This document shows positions 51,242-60,209 of a stretch of 64,000 bases of DNA, one piece after another. Source of the stretch: an uncultured Pelagibacteraceae bacterium. Its GTDB lineage: Bacteria; Pseudomonadota; Alphaproteobacteria; Pelagibacterales; Pelagibacteraceae. The stretch's first letter is position 1. Each line of letters starts with the position of its first letter. The notes beneath the pieces are model-generated. The model did no database searches. It was not told where the DNA came from and was given only the letters and a program-made list of their open reading frames with translations. The position numbers and the translations under genes were made by a program. The stretch is taken from NCBI GenBank assembly GCA_902576395.1, contig CACGVB010000002.1, positions 1 through 64,000 of the forward strand. Reading direction: 5' to 3'.

Positions 51242-53017
51242 GTGATCAAAAAATATTTAATTTTTCTTCTCCCATTAATTTTCATTCTTATTATTGGTTG
51301 CGGTACTCAAGTTCCAACAAAAACAAAAGTCAAAACCAAAACAATAAAAGGAGATGAAAAAAAAGTATTCTTAGAGGAAAAAGCTGAGAAAATTAGTGAA
51401 AAACTAATCTTTAATAAATATTCAGAGGGAAATTATTTTTCATTTGAATTTAAACACAGAGAGCAATTTAGAGTCCCAGAAGTAATTATGAGAGAGGATA
51501 TAGCAAGAAAATATATCACAAGAAAGAAACAAGCCACAATGATACATAATCCTTTAGGTGAAGTTACTGGTTCAATATTTGCCATGGGCATGATTGAAGC
51601 ATGGTGTTTAGCAGAGTTGGCAGCAAAAGCTTTACCTGGAAAACAAAAGAATATTTATCTAGACAAGTGTAAAGAAAGATACATTGGCACCAAAACTAAA
51701 ACAACTGAGGACAAAATTGTAAAAAAAATTTTAAAGTTCACAGGAAATTATAAACAGGCATATCAAGATTCCTCAGAAAAAATATTTTATGAATTTCCAA
51801 AATTCCCAGGTCAAGTGTTTGATCTTAATTATAAATATAATACTAAATGTATAAATAATAAGTTTGAAGAGTTTAATTGTGGAAAAACATATTATTTGAG
51901 ATCAAAAAACTTAATTAATGAATATCTTGCTCTTAACCAAAGTAAAAAAGTGAATTATCCAATAACTGTGAAAGTTATGACAAATAATAATAATCAAATT
52001 TTATCTTTTCAAAAAAGTGAAGTTGAATTTATAGTTGTGGAAACACTTGAAGAAATTGAACTTAAGAGATTGGCTGCAATCAAAAAAGAGGAAGAAAGAA
52101 AAAAAAGAGAATTAATAGAGGAAAAAGAGAGAAAAGAACGAGAGAGAATAGCCAAGCTTCAAAAAGAAGAGGATGAGAGAAAAAGAAAAGAGAGACAAAA
52201 AAAATTAGAAAAAGAGAGAAAAGAAAGAGAAAGAATAGCTAAGATAGAAGAAGAAAAAGAGAGAAAAAGAAAACAAAAGGAATTAGAGGAGCTTTATAAA
52301 CCAACGATCGCATGGAATGGAACTGGTTTTTTTGTTAGTCCAAATGGACATATAGTAACAAATAATCATGTGATCCATGACACAACAGTAACAAAGGTTA
52401 GTGGTAAATGTGATGTAGTAAACGCATATTTAGATAATAAAAAATTTGAAGCAGATATTTTATCTCAAGATCCATTAAATGATTTGGCTTTATTAAAAGT
52501 AAAAGATAACTTTAAAATAGATTCTTATGCAAAGTTTAAGTCTGACGAACCACAATTAGGTGAAAAAATTTCAACTCTTGGTTATCCATTCGGCAAAGCA
52601 ATAAGTTCTAAAATTAAAATAACTAGTGGTGTTGTGAGTTCTTTATCAGGATTAGGAGATGAATTTACTAGAATTCAGATTGATGCTGCTTTACAACCGG
52701 GAAATAGTGGAGGACCAATATATGATTCTTCAGGAAATGTTATTGGTGTTGCAGTTGCAAAAGCAGGTATATTTTACTTTTTAAAATCTTATGGTGTATT
52801 GCCAGAAAATATGAATTTTGGCATTAAATCATCTGTCGTCAAATCCTTTCTTCAAGCAAATAATGTTAATTACAAAACATCTTTAAAAAGTAGTCCTATT
52901 AGCACTGTAGAAATAGCAAAGATTGGAACAAAACACACTCTCTACTTAGAATGTTTAATTAGAAAAGACAAATTAGCAAAAATTAATAAAGAAATTAATA
53001 ACAGAGAAAATAATTAA
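51242..53017 (+). CDS. lipoprotein trypsin-like serine protease with long charged coiled coil
   Basis: Lipobox LIIGCG; K/E/R-rich segment; TNNHVIHD, DLALLKV, ALQPGNSGGPI catalytic motifs; GTG start 51242. Confidence 0.85.
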   Translation: MIKKYLIFLLPLIFILIIGCGTQVPTKTKVKTKTIKGDEKKVFLEEKAEKISEKLIFNKYSEGNYFSFEFKHREQFRVPEVIMREDIARKYITRKKQATMIHNPLGEVTGSIFAMGMIEAWCLAELAAKALPGKQKNIYLDKCKERYIGTKTKTTEDKIVKKILKFTGNYKQAYQDSSEKIFYEFPKFPGQVFDLNYKYNTKCINNKFEEFNCGKTYYLRSKNLINEYLALNQSKKVNYPITVKVMTNNNNQILSFQKSEVEFIVVETLEEIELKRLAAIKKEEERKKRELIEEKERKERERIAKLQKEEDERKRKERQKKLEKERKERERIAKIEEEKERKRKQKELEELYKPTIAWNGTGFFVSPNGHIVTNNHVIHDTTVTKVSGKCDVVNAYLDNKKFEADILSQDPLNDLALLKVKDNFKIDSYAKFKSDEPQLGEKISTLGYPFGKAISSKIKITSGVVSSLSGLGDEFTRIQIDAALQPGNSGGPIYDSSGNVIGVAVAKAGIFYFLKSYGVLPENMNFGIKSSVVKSFLQANNVNYKTSLKSSPISTVEIAKIGTKHTLYLECLIRKDKLAKINKEINNRENN

Positions 53018-53025
53018 TCTTTAAT

Positions 53026-53065
53026 GTCCTTGTGGTGAAATTGGTAGACACGAAGGACTTAAAAT
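53026..53065 (+). pseudogene. truncated tRNA-Leu(UAA) 5' half (ends at anticodon loop)
   Basis: gtccttgtggtgaaattggtagacacgaaggacttaaaata matches 58138 tRNA with 3 mismatches, then diverges. Confidence 0.85.
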
Positions 53066-53086
53066 ATTTTTTTAGAAAAAGTTAAC

Positions 53087-53950
53087 TTATTTATCTTTCA
53101 CGGAAATTAATTCTGGATACTTATCAAATAAAATTTCAGCAGGTCTCTCTCCAGACCTTAATGGATCAATCAGCATTACTTGGCTAGGCATAATATTAGT
53201 TAAATTGCAATCTGTACCAAAAAGTTCAAAATAATTAAGTATATCTGAATACCATCTCACTTCAGCTTCCTTTGGTGAAGTTACTTCAAATGCAACTTTA
53301 TTTTTACCAAAGTGTTCGAGCACCCCAGTTAGTACATCTGACTTACTATCATGAAGTTCAATTTCTTCATGATCAATAAGCATTGAAAATGCTCCATATT
53401 CAAAAAAAGGTTCAGCGCTTTCAACAATTTGTTTTAATGTTGCAGGAGAATTTTTTTTTGTTTTGTCCCATCCACTTTCTGGATGATGTTCATAAATTAT
53501 ATTCATTCCATTTTTAATCGCAAGATTGCACCAAGATTTAATTTGATTTTCAGGGATGTCTCCAAATGTATTCATGAATTCCATTGCAGAAAATCCTAAA
53601 TCTGCCGCAACATCAATTGCTTCATTTACTTTTCCCTTTTTAAAAGCTTTTATAAAATAACCATGATCCAAGTAAGGCTCTATCGAGTGTTTTTTGTAAA
53701 GATCATTTTTACGTTCCAACCATTCCTTTGGATGTCCCAGAACTTGCATTGTTGCAATTTTAACATGGTCAATCCTGTTACCAGCAACCTCTAGAAAGTC
53801 TTCTAATTCACGAAGTCCCATTCTTTCGTGGTACCAAGGGCCTTCATCAAAACCCACATCTTTCAACCATAGTTGTGATTTAGTTCTGGGCTTAGGTTCT
53901 ATAGCATTTAAATCAAATACTTTTGATATCGAATTTTTTGTTTTAGACAT
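53087..53950 (-). CDS. phosphosulfolactate synthase (ComA)-like TIM-barrel protein, paralog 1
   Basis: KPRTKSQLWLKDVGFDEGPW...LEDFLEVAGNRIDHVKIATMQVL resembling ComA family. Confidence 0.6.
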   Translation of the reverse strand: MSKTKNSISKVFDLNAIEPKPRTKSQLWLKDVGFDEGPWYHERMGLRELEDFLEVAGNRIDHVKIATMQVLGHPKEWLERKNDLYKKHSIEPYLDHGYFIKAFKKGKVNEAIDVAADLGFSAMEFMNTFGDIPENQIKSWCNLAIKNGMNIIYEHHPESGWDKTKKNSPATLKQIVESAEPFFEYGAFSMLIDHEEIELHDSKSDVLTGVLEHFGKNKVAFEVTSPKEAEVRWYSDILNYFELFGTDCNLTNIMPSQVMLIDPLRSGERPAEILFDKYPELISVKDK

Positions 53951-54101
53951 GTTTTTTGCTTTTATATTAGTCAAATAGATAAATTTCTAACTAAATTCGT
54001 CATTTTCAAAGTTCTTGAGGATGTAAAAAAATATAATTAGTTGAAAGACCCATAATGAACACGTTATACTATCTATAACAATATTCTCAAGGGGGGAAAT
54101 T

Positions 54102-55175
54102 ATGCGTAAAATTCTAATATTAATATTAATGTCGTTATTTTCGTTTGTATCTATTGGAAATGCAGATGTGAATTTCGCAGGCAAAACAGTTACATGGGTT
54201 GTGCCATTTAAAGAAGGTGGTGGTACGAGTAGATTTGCAAGATTTATTCAACCTTTCTTAAAAAAATATTTACCTGGAAATCCTGATGTCCAAATCATGC
54301 ACATACCAGGAGGTGGAGCCATTAAAGGTTCAAATTATTTTGAAAAAAATGCAAAAGCAGATGGAACTTTTATTTTTGGATGCTCAACTTCAGTTATAGT
54401 TAATGTTGCGACTGGAAATCCACTTGTTAAATATAATCTTAGTGAATACCGACCAGTAGTTCTGCTACCGCAAAATACTCATTGGTTCACACGTTCAGAT
54501 TTAGCTGAGCCTCACGATCTATCAAAAATTAAAGAAAGAAAATTGGTTCTCTATGCATTGAAAACTCCTGCATCTGCAGATTTATTTCACATATGGATTT
54601 ATGAGAAACTTGGAATCAAAGGAGCTAAACCTATACCTGGTCTTTCATCTTCAGGAGGTTATCAAGCATTCCTAAGAGGTGAAATTCATCTAAGTTCACA
54701 TGGTGCAGCGAATTATGTAAAAAAAGTTAAGCCTGAAATAGAAAAAGGAAAAGTTGTAGATTTAATGACATTAGGAATTATTGGAGCTGACGGTTCAGTT
54801 TCTAGAAATCCTTTGGCACCTAATGCACCTACATTTCCTGAAATGTATGAGAAGGTAAATGGTAAAAAACTTGAAGGTGATGACTTAGAAGCATACTATG
54901 CAATAGGTGCTGCATGGTCTCAAGCATCTAAAGCAATGATGCTTCCAGCAGATGCATCCGATGAAATAGTAAAAGCATACAGAGATGCAGCTATTAAAAT
55001 GACAAATGACCCAGAGTTTAAGGCTAAAGCTGTAAAAGCTCTTGGACCATTTCCATTAATCATAGGAGAAGAAGCTGGTGAAATTATTAAAAAGGCTGCA
55101 GTATTCTCTGATACTACTAAAAAGCAATTAAATGCAGCTCTAAAGAAACATAAATTCACATATAGAGTTCAATAG
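54102..55175 (+). CDS. tripartite tricarboxylate transporter substrate-binding protein (TctC/Bug)
   Basis: Signal peptide; GKTVTWVVPFKEGGGTSRFARFIQPFLKKYLPGNPDVQIMHIPGGGAIKGSNYF. Confidence 0.88.
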   Translation: MRKILILILMSLFSFVSIGNADVNFAGKTVTWVVPFKEGGGTSRFARFIQPFLKKYLPGNPDVQIMHIPGGGAIKGSNYFEKNAKADGTFIFGCSTSVIVNVATGNPLVKYNLSEYRPVVLLPQNTHWFTRSDLAEPHDLSKIKERKLVLYALKTPASADLFHIWIYEKLGIKGAKPIPGLSSSGGYQAFLRGEIHLSSHGAANYVKKVKPEIEKGKVVDLMTLGIIGADGSVSRNPLAPNAPTFPEMYEKVNGKKLEGDDLEAYYAIGAAWSQASKAMMLPADASDEIVKAYRDAAIKMTNDPEFKAKAVKALGPFPLIIGEEAGEIIKKAAVFSDTTKKQLNAALKKHKFTYRVQ

Positions 55176-55181
55176 AACAAA

Positions 55182-55223
55182 TAAAAAAAAACTGCTGCTA
55201 GCTATTAGCTAGCAGCTTTTTTT
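55182..55223 (+). terminator. intrinsic terminator/attenuator between tctC and tctA
   Basis: gctgctagc (55194-55202) tatta gctagcagc (55208-55216) followed by T7; tctA ATG at 55224. Confidence 0.85.
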
Positions 55224-57209
55224 ATGGAACAATTATTAGCTGCACTTTTTCAACTTTTTGAGCCTACTCATTTAGCATTTCTATTTGCAGGTACATTACT
55301 TGGTTTAATTGTTGGTATCCTCCCAGGTATGGGTGGAACATCAGGTTTAGCCCTTGTTTTACCTTTCGTTTTTACAATGGAGCCTTCACATGCTCTTGCA
55401 ATGATGATTGGAGTTTTAGCTCCTACGACAACTTCTGATACTTTTCCTGCTGTGCTTATGGGAGTACCTGGTACTGCAGGATCTCAAGCAACAGTGATGG
55501 ATGGTTTTCCACTTTCTAAAAAAGGTATGGCAGCAAGAGCTTTGAGCGCTGCCTTTAGTGCTTCATTGCTTGGAGGTATCTTTGGGGCGTTTATATTATC
55601 AATATCTATTTATTACGCCATTCCAATAATAATGGCTTTTGGATTTGGAGAACAGTTTCTGTTAGTAGTTCTTGCTTTATTAATGGTTGGTGCTCTTACA
55701 GGTGACAATCTATTTAAAGGTATTGCCTCTTGTTTTTTAGGATTAATTATTGGATCAATTGGAACAGCCCCAATTACTGGAGATCCAAGATACACATTTG
55801 ACACATTATATCTTTTAGAAGGTGTTCCCCTTGTTGTTGTTGGACTTGGATTATTCGCAATTCCAGAAATTGTCGGACTTCTCGATGCCAAAGGCTCAAT
55901 CGCAAAATCACTTAATACCAAAAAAGGATGGTTCACAGGCTTAAAAGATGTAGTAAAAAATTGGTTTTTAGTTTTACGGTGTTCTACTCTTGGTTGTCTT
56001 GTTGGAGCTTTACCAGGTTTGGGAGGAACAGTTGTTGATTGGATTGCATATAGTCACTTAAAACAAACAACAAAAGATACTTCACAATTTGGTAAAGGTG
56101 ATATCCGAGGAGTTATAGCTCCTGAATCTGCTAATAATGCTAAAGAGGGTGGAGCATTAATTCCAACATTAATTTTTGGCATACCTGGTTCTGGTAATAA
56201 GGTTTTATTACTTGGAGGTTTTGTTCTAATTGGAATTGAACCTGGTTTAGATATGGTAACGACAAACCTAGATCTTACCTATCTAATGATTTGGTCATTA
56301 GCTATTGCAAATATTTTAGGTGCTGGGATTTGTATGGGCTTTTCATCTCAAATTTCAAAATTCACTTTAGTTCCATATTACATACTTGCACCTGTGATGG
56401 TTTGTTTAATATTTTTTGCAACATTTAACATTAATAGGGACTGGTATGATTTTATTGGACTATTATCATTTGGTATAATTGGTATTACCTTTAAAAACTT
56501 TGGCTGGTCTAGACCGGCACTTTTAATTGGTTTCTTTTTATCAAGCAAAGTTGAACTTCTAAGCTATCAAACTCAAGCAGTATATGGTTTAAGTTTTTTA
56601 TCTCGACCAGTTTCAATAATTCTTATAATTTTGTGTCTTGCTACCATCGTTCTTTTAACAAAACAAAAGTTTGACAACAATTATAGGTCTGATCTTATTA
56701 AAGGTAAGCTAACTCAAATTTATTATATAGTCGCATTACTTTGTCTGCCATTATCAATGATTTGGTTTACAAGTAGTTTAGATTATCGAGCAAATTTGTT
56801 TCCAATAAGCCTAAGTGTAATAGCTTTATCACTCTTGGTTTTTATACTTATTGTAAAAATTGCAGACTTAAAAAACTTAACATTTTTAAATAATACATTT
56901 ATGAAGTTTGCTAAGTCAAATATTTTTGAAATTAGTGGGAACTTTAATAATCAACTTTTTTATTATTTAAGTTTTATTGGTTTTTTATTAATGAATTTTA
57001 TATTTGGTTTTCCAATTGCAGCAGCACTTTTTATTAATATGTTTATATTATTTCACAATAGGAAAGCTTATGTATCATCAGTTTGCATTTCTGCTGCATT
57101 GATGGTAATACTCTGGGCGTTATCGTCTCTGCTAACTTTACAGTTTCCAAATGGGTTGATAGGATTATTTATCGATTTACCTTGGTGGCTAGGTGGGCAA
57201 TTGAATTAA
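55224..57209 (+). CDS. TctA-family permease, with C-terminal TctB-like extension
   Basis: GLIVGILPGMGGTSGLALVLPF, APTTTSDTFPAVLMGVPGT; 661 aa with additional four-TM-like C-terminus. Confidence 0.88.
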   Translation: MEQLLAALFQLFEPTHLAFLFAGTLLGLIVGILPGMGGTSGLALVLPFVFTMEPSHALAMMIGVLAPTTTSDTFPAVLMGVPGTAGSQATVMDGFPLSKKGMAARALSAAFSASLLGGIFGAFILSISIYYAIPIIMAFGFGEQFLLVVLALLMVGALTGDNLFKGIASCFLGLIIGSIGTAPITGDPRYTFDTLYLLEGVPLVVVGLGLFAIPEIVGLLDAKGSIAKSLNTKKGWFTGLKDVVKNWFLVLRCSTLGCLVGALPGLGGTVVDWIAYSHLKQTTKDTSQFGKGDIRGVIAPESANNAKEGGALIPTLIFGIPGSGNKVLLLGGFVLIGIEPGLDMVTTNLDLTYLMIWSLAIANILGAGICMGFSSQISKFTLVPYYILAPVMVCLIFFATFNINRDWYDFIGLLSFGIIGITFKNFGWSRPALLIGFFLSSKVELLSYQTQAVYGLSFLSRPVSIILIILCLATIVLLTKQKFDNNYRSDLIKGKLTQIYYIVALLCLPLSMIWFTSSLDYRANLFPISLSVIALSLLVFILIVKIADLKNLTFLNNTFMKFAKSNIFEISGNFNNQLFYYLSFIGFLLMNFIFGFPIAAALFINMFILFHNRKAYVSSVCISAALMVILWALSSLLTLQFPNGLIGLFIDLPWWLGGQLN

Positions 57210-57225
57210 ATAAATATAATTTATA

Positions 57226-58020
57226 ATGACTGAAATAACATTTCCAAAATTACCTTTCATAAAAAGAAAGGAGAAACCTCGTGAGACAGGCATAAATTAT
57301 GTTAGGGCACCTGTGATGGTGGGAGATTGTATAGATGATTACCTAGAGGCATATGCAAACCTTGTTGATATATTTAAGATTTCAGGAAAACAAGGTGCAA
57401 TGATGAGCAAAAAATCTCTTTTGAGATTTATCGAAACTTGCAAAAAGCATAGTGTTCAAGTTGCATTAGGAAATCCAATTATGGACGTTGCAATGTCCGG
57501 TGGTAAAGAAGTGGTAGATGATTATCTAGATACTGTTGTTAATTTGGGTATTGATATAATTGAAATTTCAAGAATAGCTCGTTCTTTAGATGATGATGAG
57601 ATGTGTAGACTGATCGAAAATGCAACAGGTAAAGGGATAAAAGTTATTAATGAGGTTGGTGTCGCGTTTGCACATTCCAAGGTTATCGAGGAAGAAATTT
57701 TTGTAGAAAGAATTAAAATGCAATCTAAAAGATTTATTGAGGCAGGTTCTTGGAAAATATTGCTAGAATCAGAGGGTTTGACAGAAAACCTTGATAAGAA
57801 AGATTATAGATGGAATGTAATTGATAAAATCATTAGTCCACTAGAATTGAATCAGTTTATGGTTGAGGCCGATGATCAGGATGTATTATCAAAATACATA
57901 GAGATCTATGGTCCAGGTATAAATATGATGGTTGATCATAGTAGGGTTCTTAAAATGGAAGATGCTCGAATAGGGTATGGACCCTCTCAATCCCTATGGG
58001 GCAAAGTAGTAAAATATTAG
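57226..58020 (+). CDS. phosphosulfolactate synthase (ComA)-like protein, paralog 2
   Basis: KPRETGINYVRAPVMVGDCIDDYLEAYANLVDIFKISGKQGAM...DIIEISRIARSLDDDEMCRLIENATGKGIKVINEVG. Confidence 0.65.
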   Translation: MTEITFPKLPFIKRKEKPRETGINYVRAPVMVGDCIDDYLEAYANLVDIFKISGKQGAMMSKKSLLRFIETCKKHSVQVALGNPIMDVAMSGGKEVVDDYLDTVVNLGIDIIEISRIARSLDDDEMCRLIENATGKGIKVINEVGVAFAHSKVIEEEIFVERIKMQSKRFIEAGSWKILLESEGLTENLDKKDYRWNVIDKIISPLELNQFMVEADDQDVLSKYIEIYGPGINMMVDHSRVLKMEDARIGYGPSQSLWGKVVKY

Positions 58021-58137
58021 ATTTAATTACTATAATTTTTTAATAAAGTTAGTCACCAGTTATGCACCGATAATTCTTGAACACGCAAAAGAAGTTGTGT
58101 TAAAACAAAAGACAGATATACAATGCTAAATCTAGAT

Positions 58138-58223
58138 GCCCTCGTGGTGAAATTGGTAGACACAAAGGACTTAAAATCCTTGCCATTTATGGAGTGCCAG
58201 TTCGAGTCTGGCCGAGGGCACCA
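58138..58223 (+). tRNA. tRNA-Leu(UAA), CCA encoded
   Basis: gccctcg...cgagggc acceptor pairing, anticodon arm aagga-cttaaaa-tcctt, ttcgagtc T loop, A+CCA. Confidence 0.96.
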
Positions 58224-58227
58224 CTAA

Positions 58228-58998
58228 ATGTTAAAATCTCATATTCTATTTGATCATACAAAAACATCAAAAAAAATTAAAAATTTTCTAGATAATAAAA
58301 TTAAAAATATATCTCTAGGAAAATGTAATTTAATAATTGTTGTTGGTGGTGATGGTTTTATGCTTTCAGCACTTAAAAAATATAATAAGTATAAAAAACC
58401 TTTTTATGGAATCAATGCCGGCAACTATGGTTTTTTGATGAATAAATTTTCTTCAAAAAATACTGTAAAAAATCTATCTAAGGCAAAGTCAGTTACAATT
58501 TCACCTTTAGAAATGATTGTTAAAAATAAATATAATAAAATCAAAAAGTCTATTGCAATAAATGAAGTATCCATATTAAGACAAAGCAGGCAAACTGCCT
58601 CATTAGAAATTTTGAGTGGGTCTCAGAAAATTATAAAAAAATTAGTATCTGATGGAATATTAGTATCTACACCAGCTGGAAGTACCGCATATAATATGTC
58701 AGTTTATGGTCCTATATTAAATTTAGACTCAAATAAATTATCCATTAGACCGATTAGTGCTTTTAGGCCTAGAAGATGGAAGGGTAGAGTGGTAAGTGAT
58801 AAATCAAAAATTGTTATCAGAAATCTTAACACTCAAAAAAGACCAATTAGTGCGGTAGCTGATAACTATGAAGTAAGGAATGCTAAAAGTATTTCAATTA
58901 AAATAAATAAAAAAATTAAGTTTAATCTTCTTTATGACTCAAACAGAAGTCTTCAAAAAAAAATTAAAATAGAACAAATCAGAAAAGAAACTAATTAA
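58228..58998 (+). CDS. nadK: NAD kinase
   Basis: IIVVGGDGFMLSAL, GINAGNYGFLM, DGILVSTPAGSTAYNMSVYGPI. Confidence 0.93.
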   Translation: MLKSHILFDHTKTSKKIKNFLDNKIKNISLGKCNLIIVVGGDGFMLSALKKYNKYKKPFYGINAGNYGFLMNKFSSKNTVKNLSKAKSVTISPLEMIVKNKYNKIKKSIAINEVSILRQSRQTASLEILSGSQKIIKKLVSDGILVSTPAGSTAYNMSVYGPILNLDSNKLSIRPISAFRPRRWKGRVVSDKSKIVIRNLNTQKRPISAVADNYEVRNAKSISIKINKKIKFNLLYDSNRSLQKKIKIEQIRKETN

Positions 58999-60146
58999 TG
59001 AGCATAAAAAATTTTGGGTTTGGAACTCAAATTAGAAAATCTCCATATTTTGATTCTACAGTTAAATGGGGAGCAAAAGGTTTTTCTGTATATAATCATA
59101 TGTATATACCTCGTGATTTTGGTGATCCAGAACAGAACTTTTGGAACTTAATACAAACAGCTATACTTTGTGATGTTGCAGTCGAAAGACAAGTTGAAAT
59201 AACTGGACCAGATGCCTATAAATTTATTCAATTATTAACACCAAGAGATTTATCAAAACTATCTATTGGTCAATGTAAATATGTTTTAATTACAAATGCC
59301 GATGGTGGCGTATTAAATGATCCTGTTCTTTTAAGATTGGGAGAAAATCACTTTTGGTTATCTTTAGGAGATAGTGATATTTTATTATGGGCTCAAGGTG
59401 TGGCTGTCAACTCGGGATTAGATGTAAAAATAACAGAGCCAGATGTTTCTCCATTACAATTACAAGGACCAAAGTCTGCTGAAATTATGATCAAATTATT
59501 TGGCGAAATTATTAAAGATATAAAATATTATTGGTTTAAAGAATTAGATCTAGACGGAATTCCATTAGTAGTTTCCCGAACAGGTTGGTCTAGTGAATTT
59601 GGCTACGAATTATTTTTAAGAGATGGTTCAAAAGGAAATGAACTATATGAAAAAACAATGGAAGCTGGAAAAGATTTTGGTATCAAACCAGGCCATACAT
59701 CCACAATAAGAAGAATAGAGGGAGGAATGCTTTCTTATCATGCTGATGCAGACATTAATACAAATCCATTTGAATTAGGTTTAGATCGTTTGGTTAACTT
59801 AGATAGTAATATTAATTTTATAGGTAAAGAAGCACTCAAGAAAATTAAAGTCAATGGAGTAAAAAGATTGCAGGTCGGTTTAGAAATTAAATGTGACAGA
59901 TTAAGTGGACCAAATACATCATTCTGGACATTAAAAGCTAATAAAAAGAACATTGGAAAAGTAACTTCAGCTGTTTACTCTCCACGTTTAAAGAAGAATA
60001 TTGCATTAGCCATGGTTGACATTAAATATTCCAAAATTGGTCAAGAAATTGAAGTTTTAATCAAAGATAAGAAATGTATATGCGAAGTTATTGAGAAACC
60101 TTTTTTTGACCCCAAAAAAAAAATTACATCAAAATCATTAAAGTAG
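58998..60146 (+). CDS. GcvT-family folate-dependent demethylase, DmdA (DMSP demethylase)-like
   Basis: IRKSPYFDSTVKWGAKGFSVYNHMYIPRDF, LTPRDLSKLSIGQCKYVLITNADGGVLNDPVLLRL, DVSPLQLQGPKS, TGWSSEFGYELFL. Confidence 0.75.
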   Translation: MSIKNFGFGTQIRKSPYFDSTVKWGAKGFSVYNHMYIPRDFGDPEQNFWNLIQTAILCDVAVERQVEITGPDAYKFIQLLTPRDLSKLSIGQCKYVLITNADGGVLNDPVLLRLGENHFWLSLGDSDILLWAQGVAVNSGLDVKITEPDVSPLQLQGPKSAEIMIKLFGEIIKDIKYYWFKELDLDGIPLVVSRTGWSSEFGYELFLRDGSKGNELYEKTMEAGKDFGIKPGHTSTIRRIEGGMLSYHADADINTNPFELGLDRLVNLDSNINFIGKEALKKIKVNGVKRLQVGLEIKCDRLSGPNTSFWTLKANKKNIGKVTSAVYSPRLKKNIALAMVDIKYSKIGQEIEVLIKDKKCICEVIEKPFFDPKKKITSKSLK

Positions 60147-60149
60147 TTG

Positions 60150-60193
60150 TGGGGCCTACGCGGATTCGAACTGCGGACTTACTGATTACAAAT
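60150..60193 (-). pseudogene. tRNA-Thr(UGU)-like 3' half remnant
   Basis: Minus strand atttgtaatcagtaagtccgcagttcgaatccgcgtaggcccca: anticodon loop ttTGTaa, variable loop, T arm with one stem mismatch; 5' half absent. Confidence 0.75.
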
Positions 60194-60209
60194 AAATTAG
60201 ATTAATTGA

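Noticed and set aside
52075-52295. Purine-rich repetitive stretch (gaaagagagaaaa...) that might look like a DNA repeat
   Set aside because: Explained by the charged coiled coil encoded in the protease CDS; not an independent repeat element
55613-55936. 107-aa ORF opposite tctA (also 54920-55159 opposite tctC and 59738-59953 opposite the DmdA-like gene)
   Set aside because: Antisense shadow of conserved transporter/enzyme sequence
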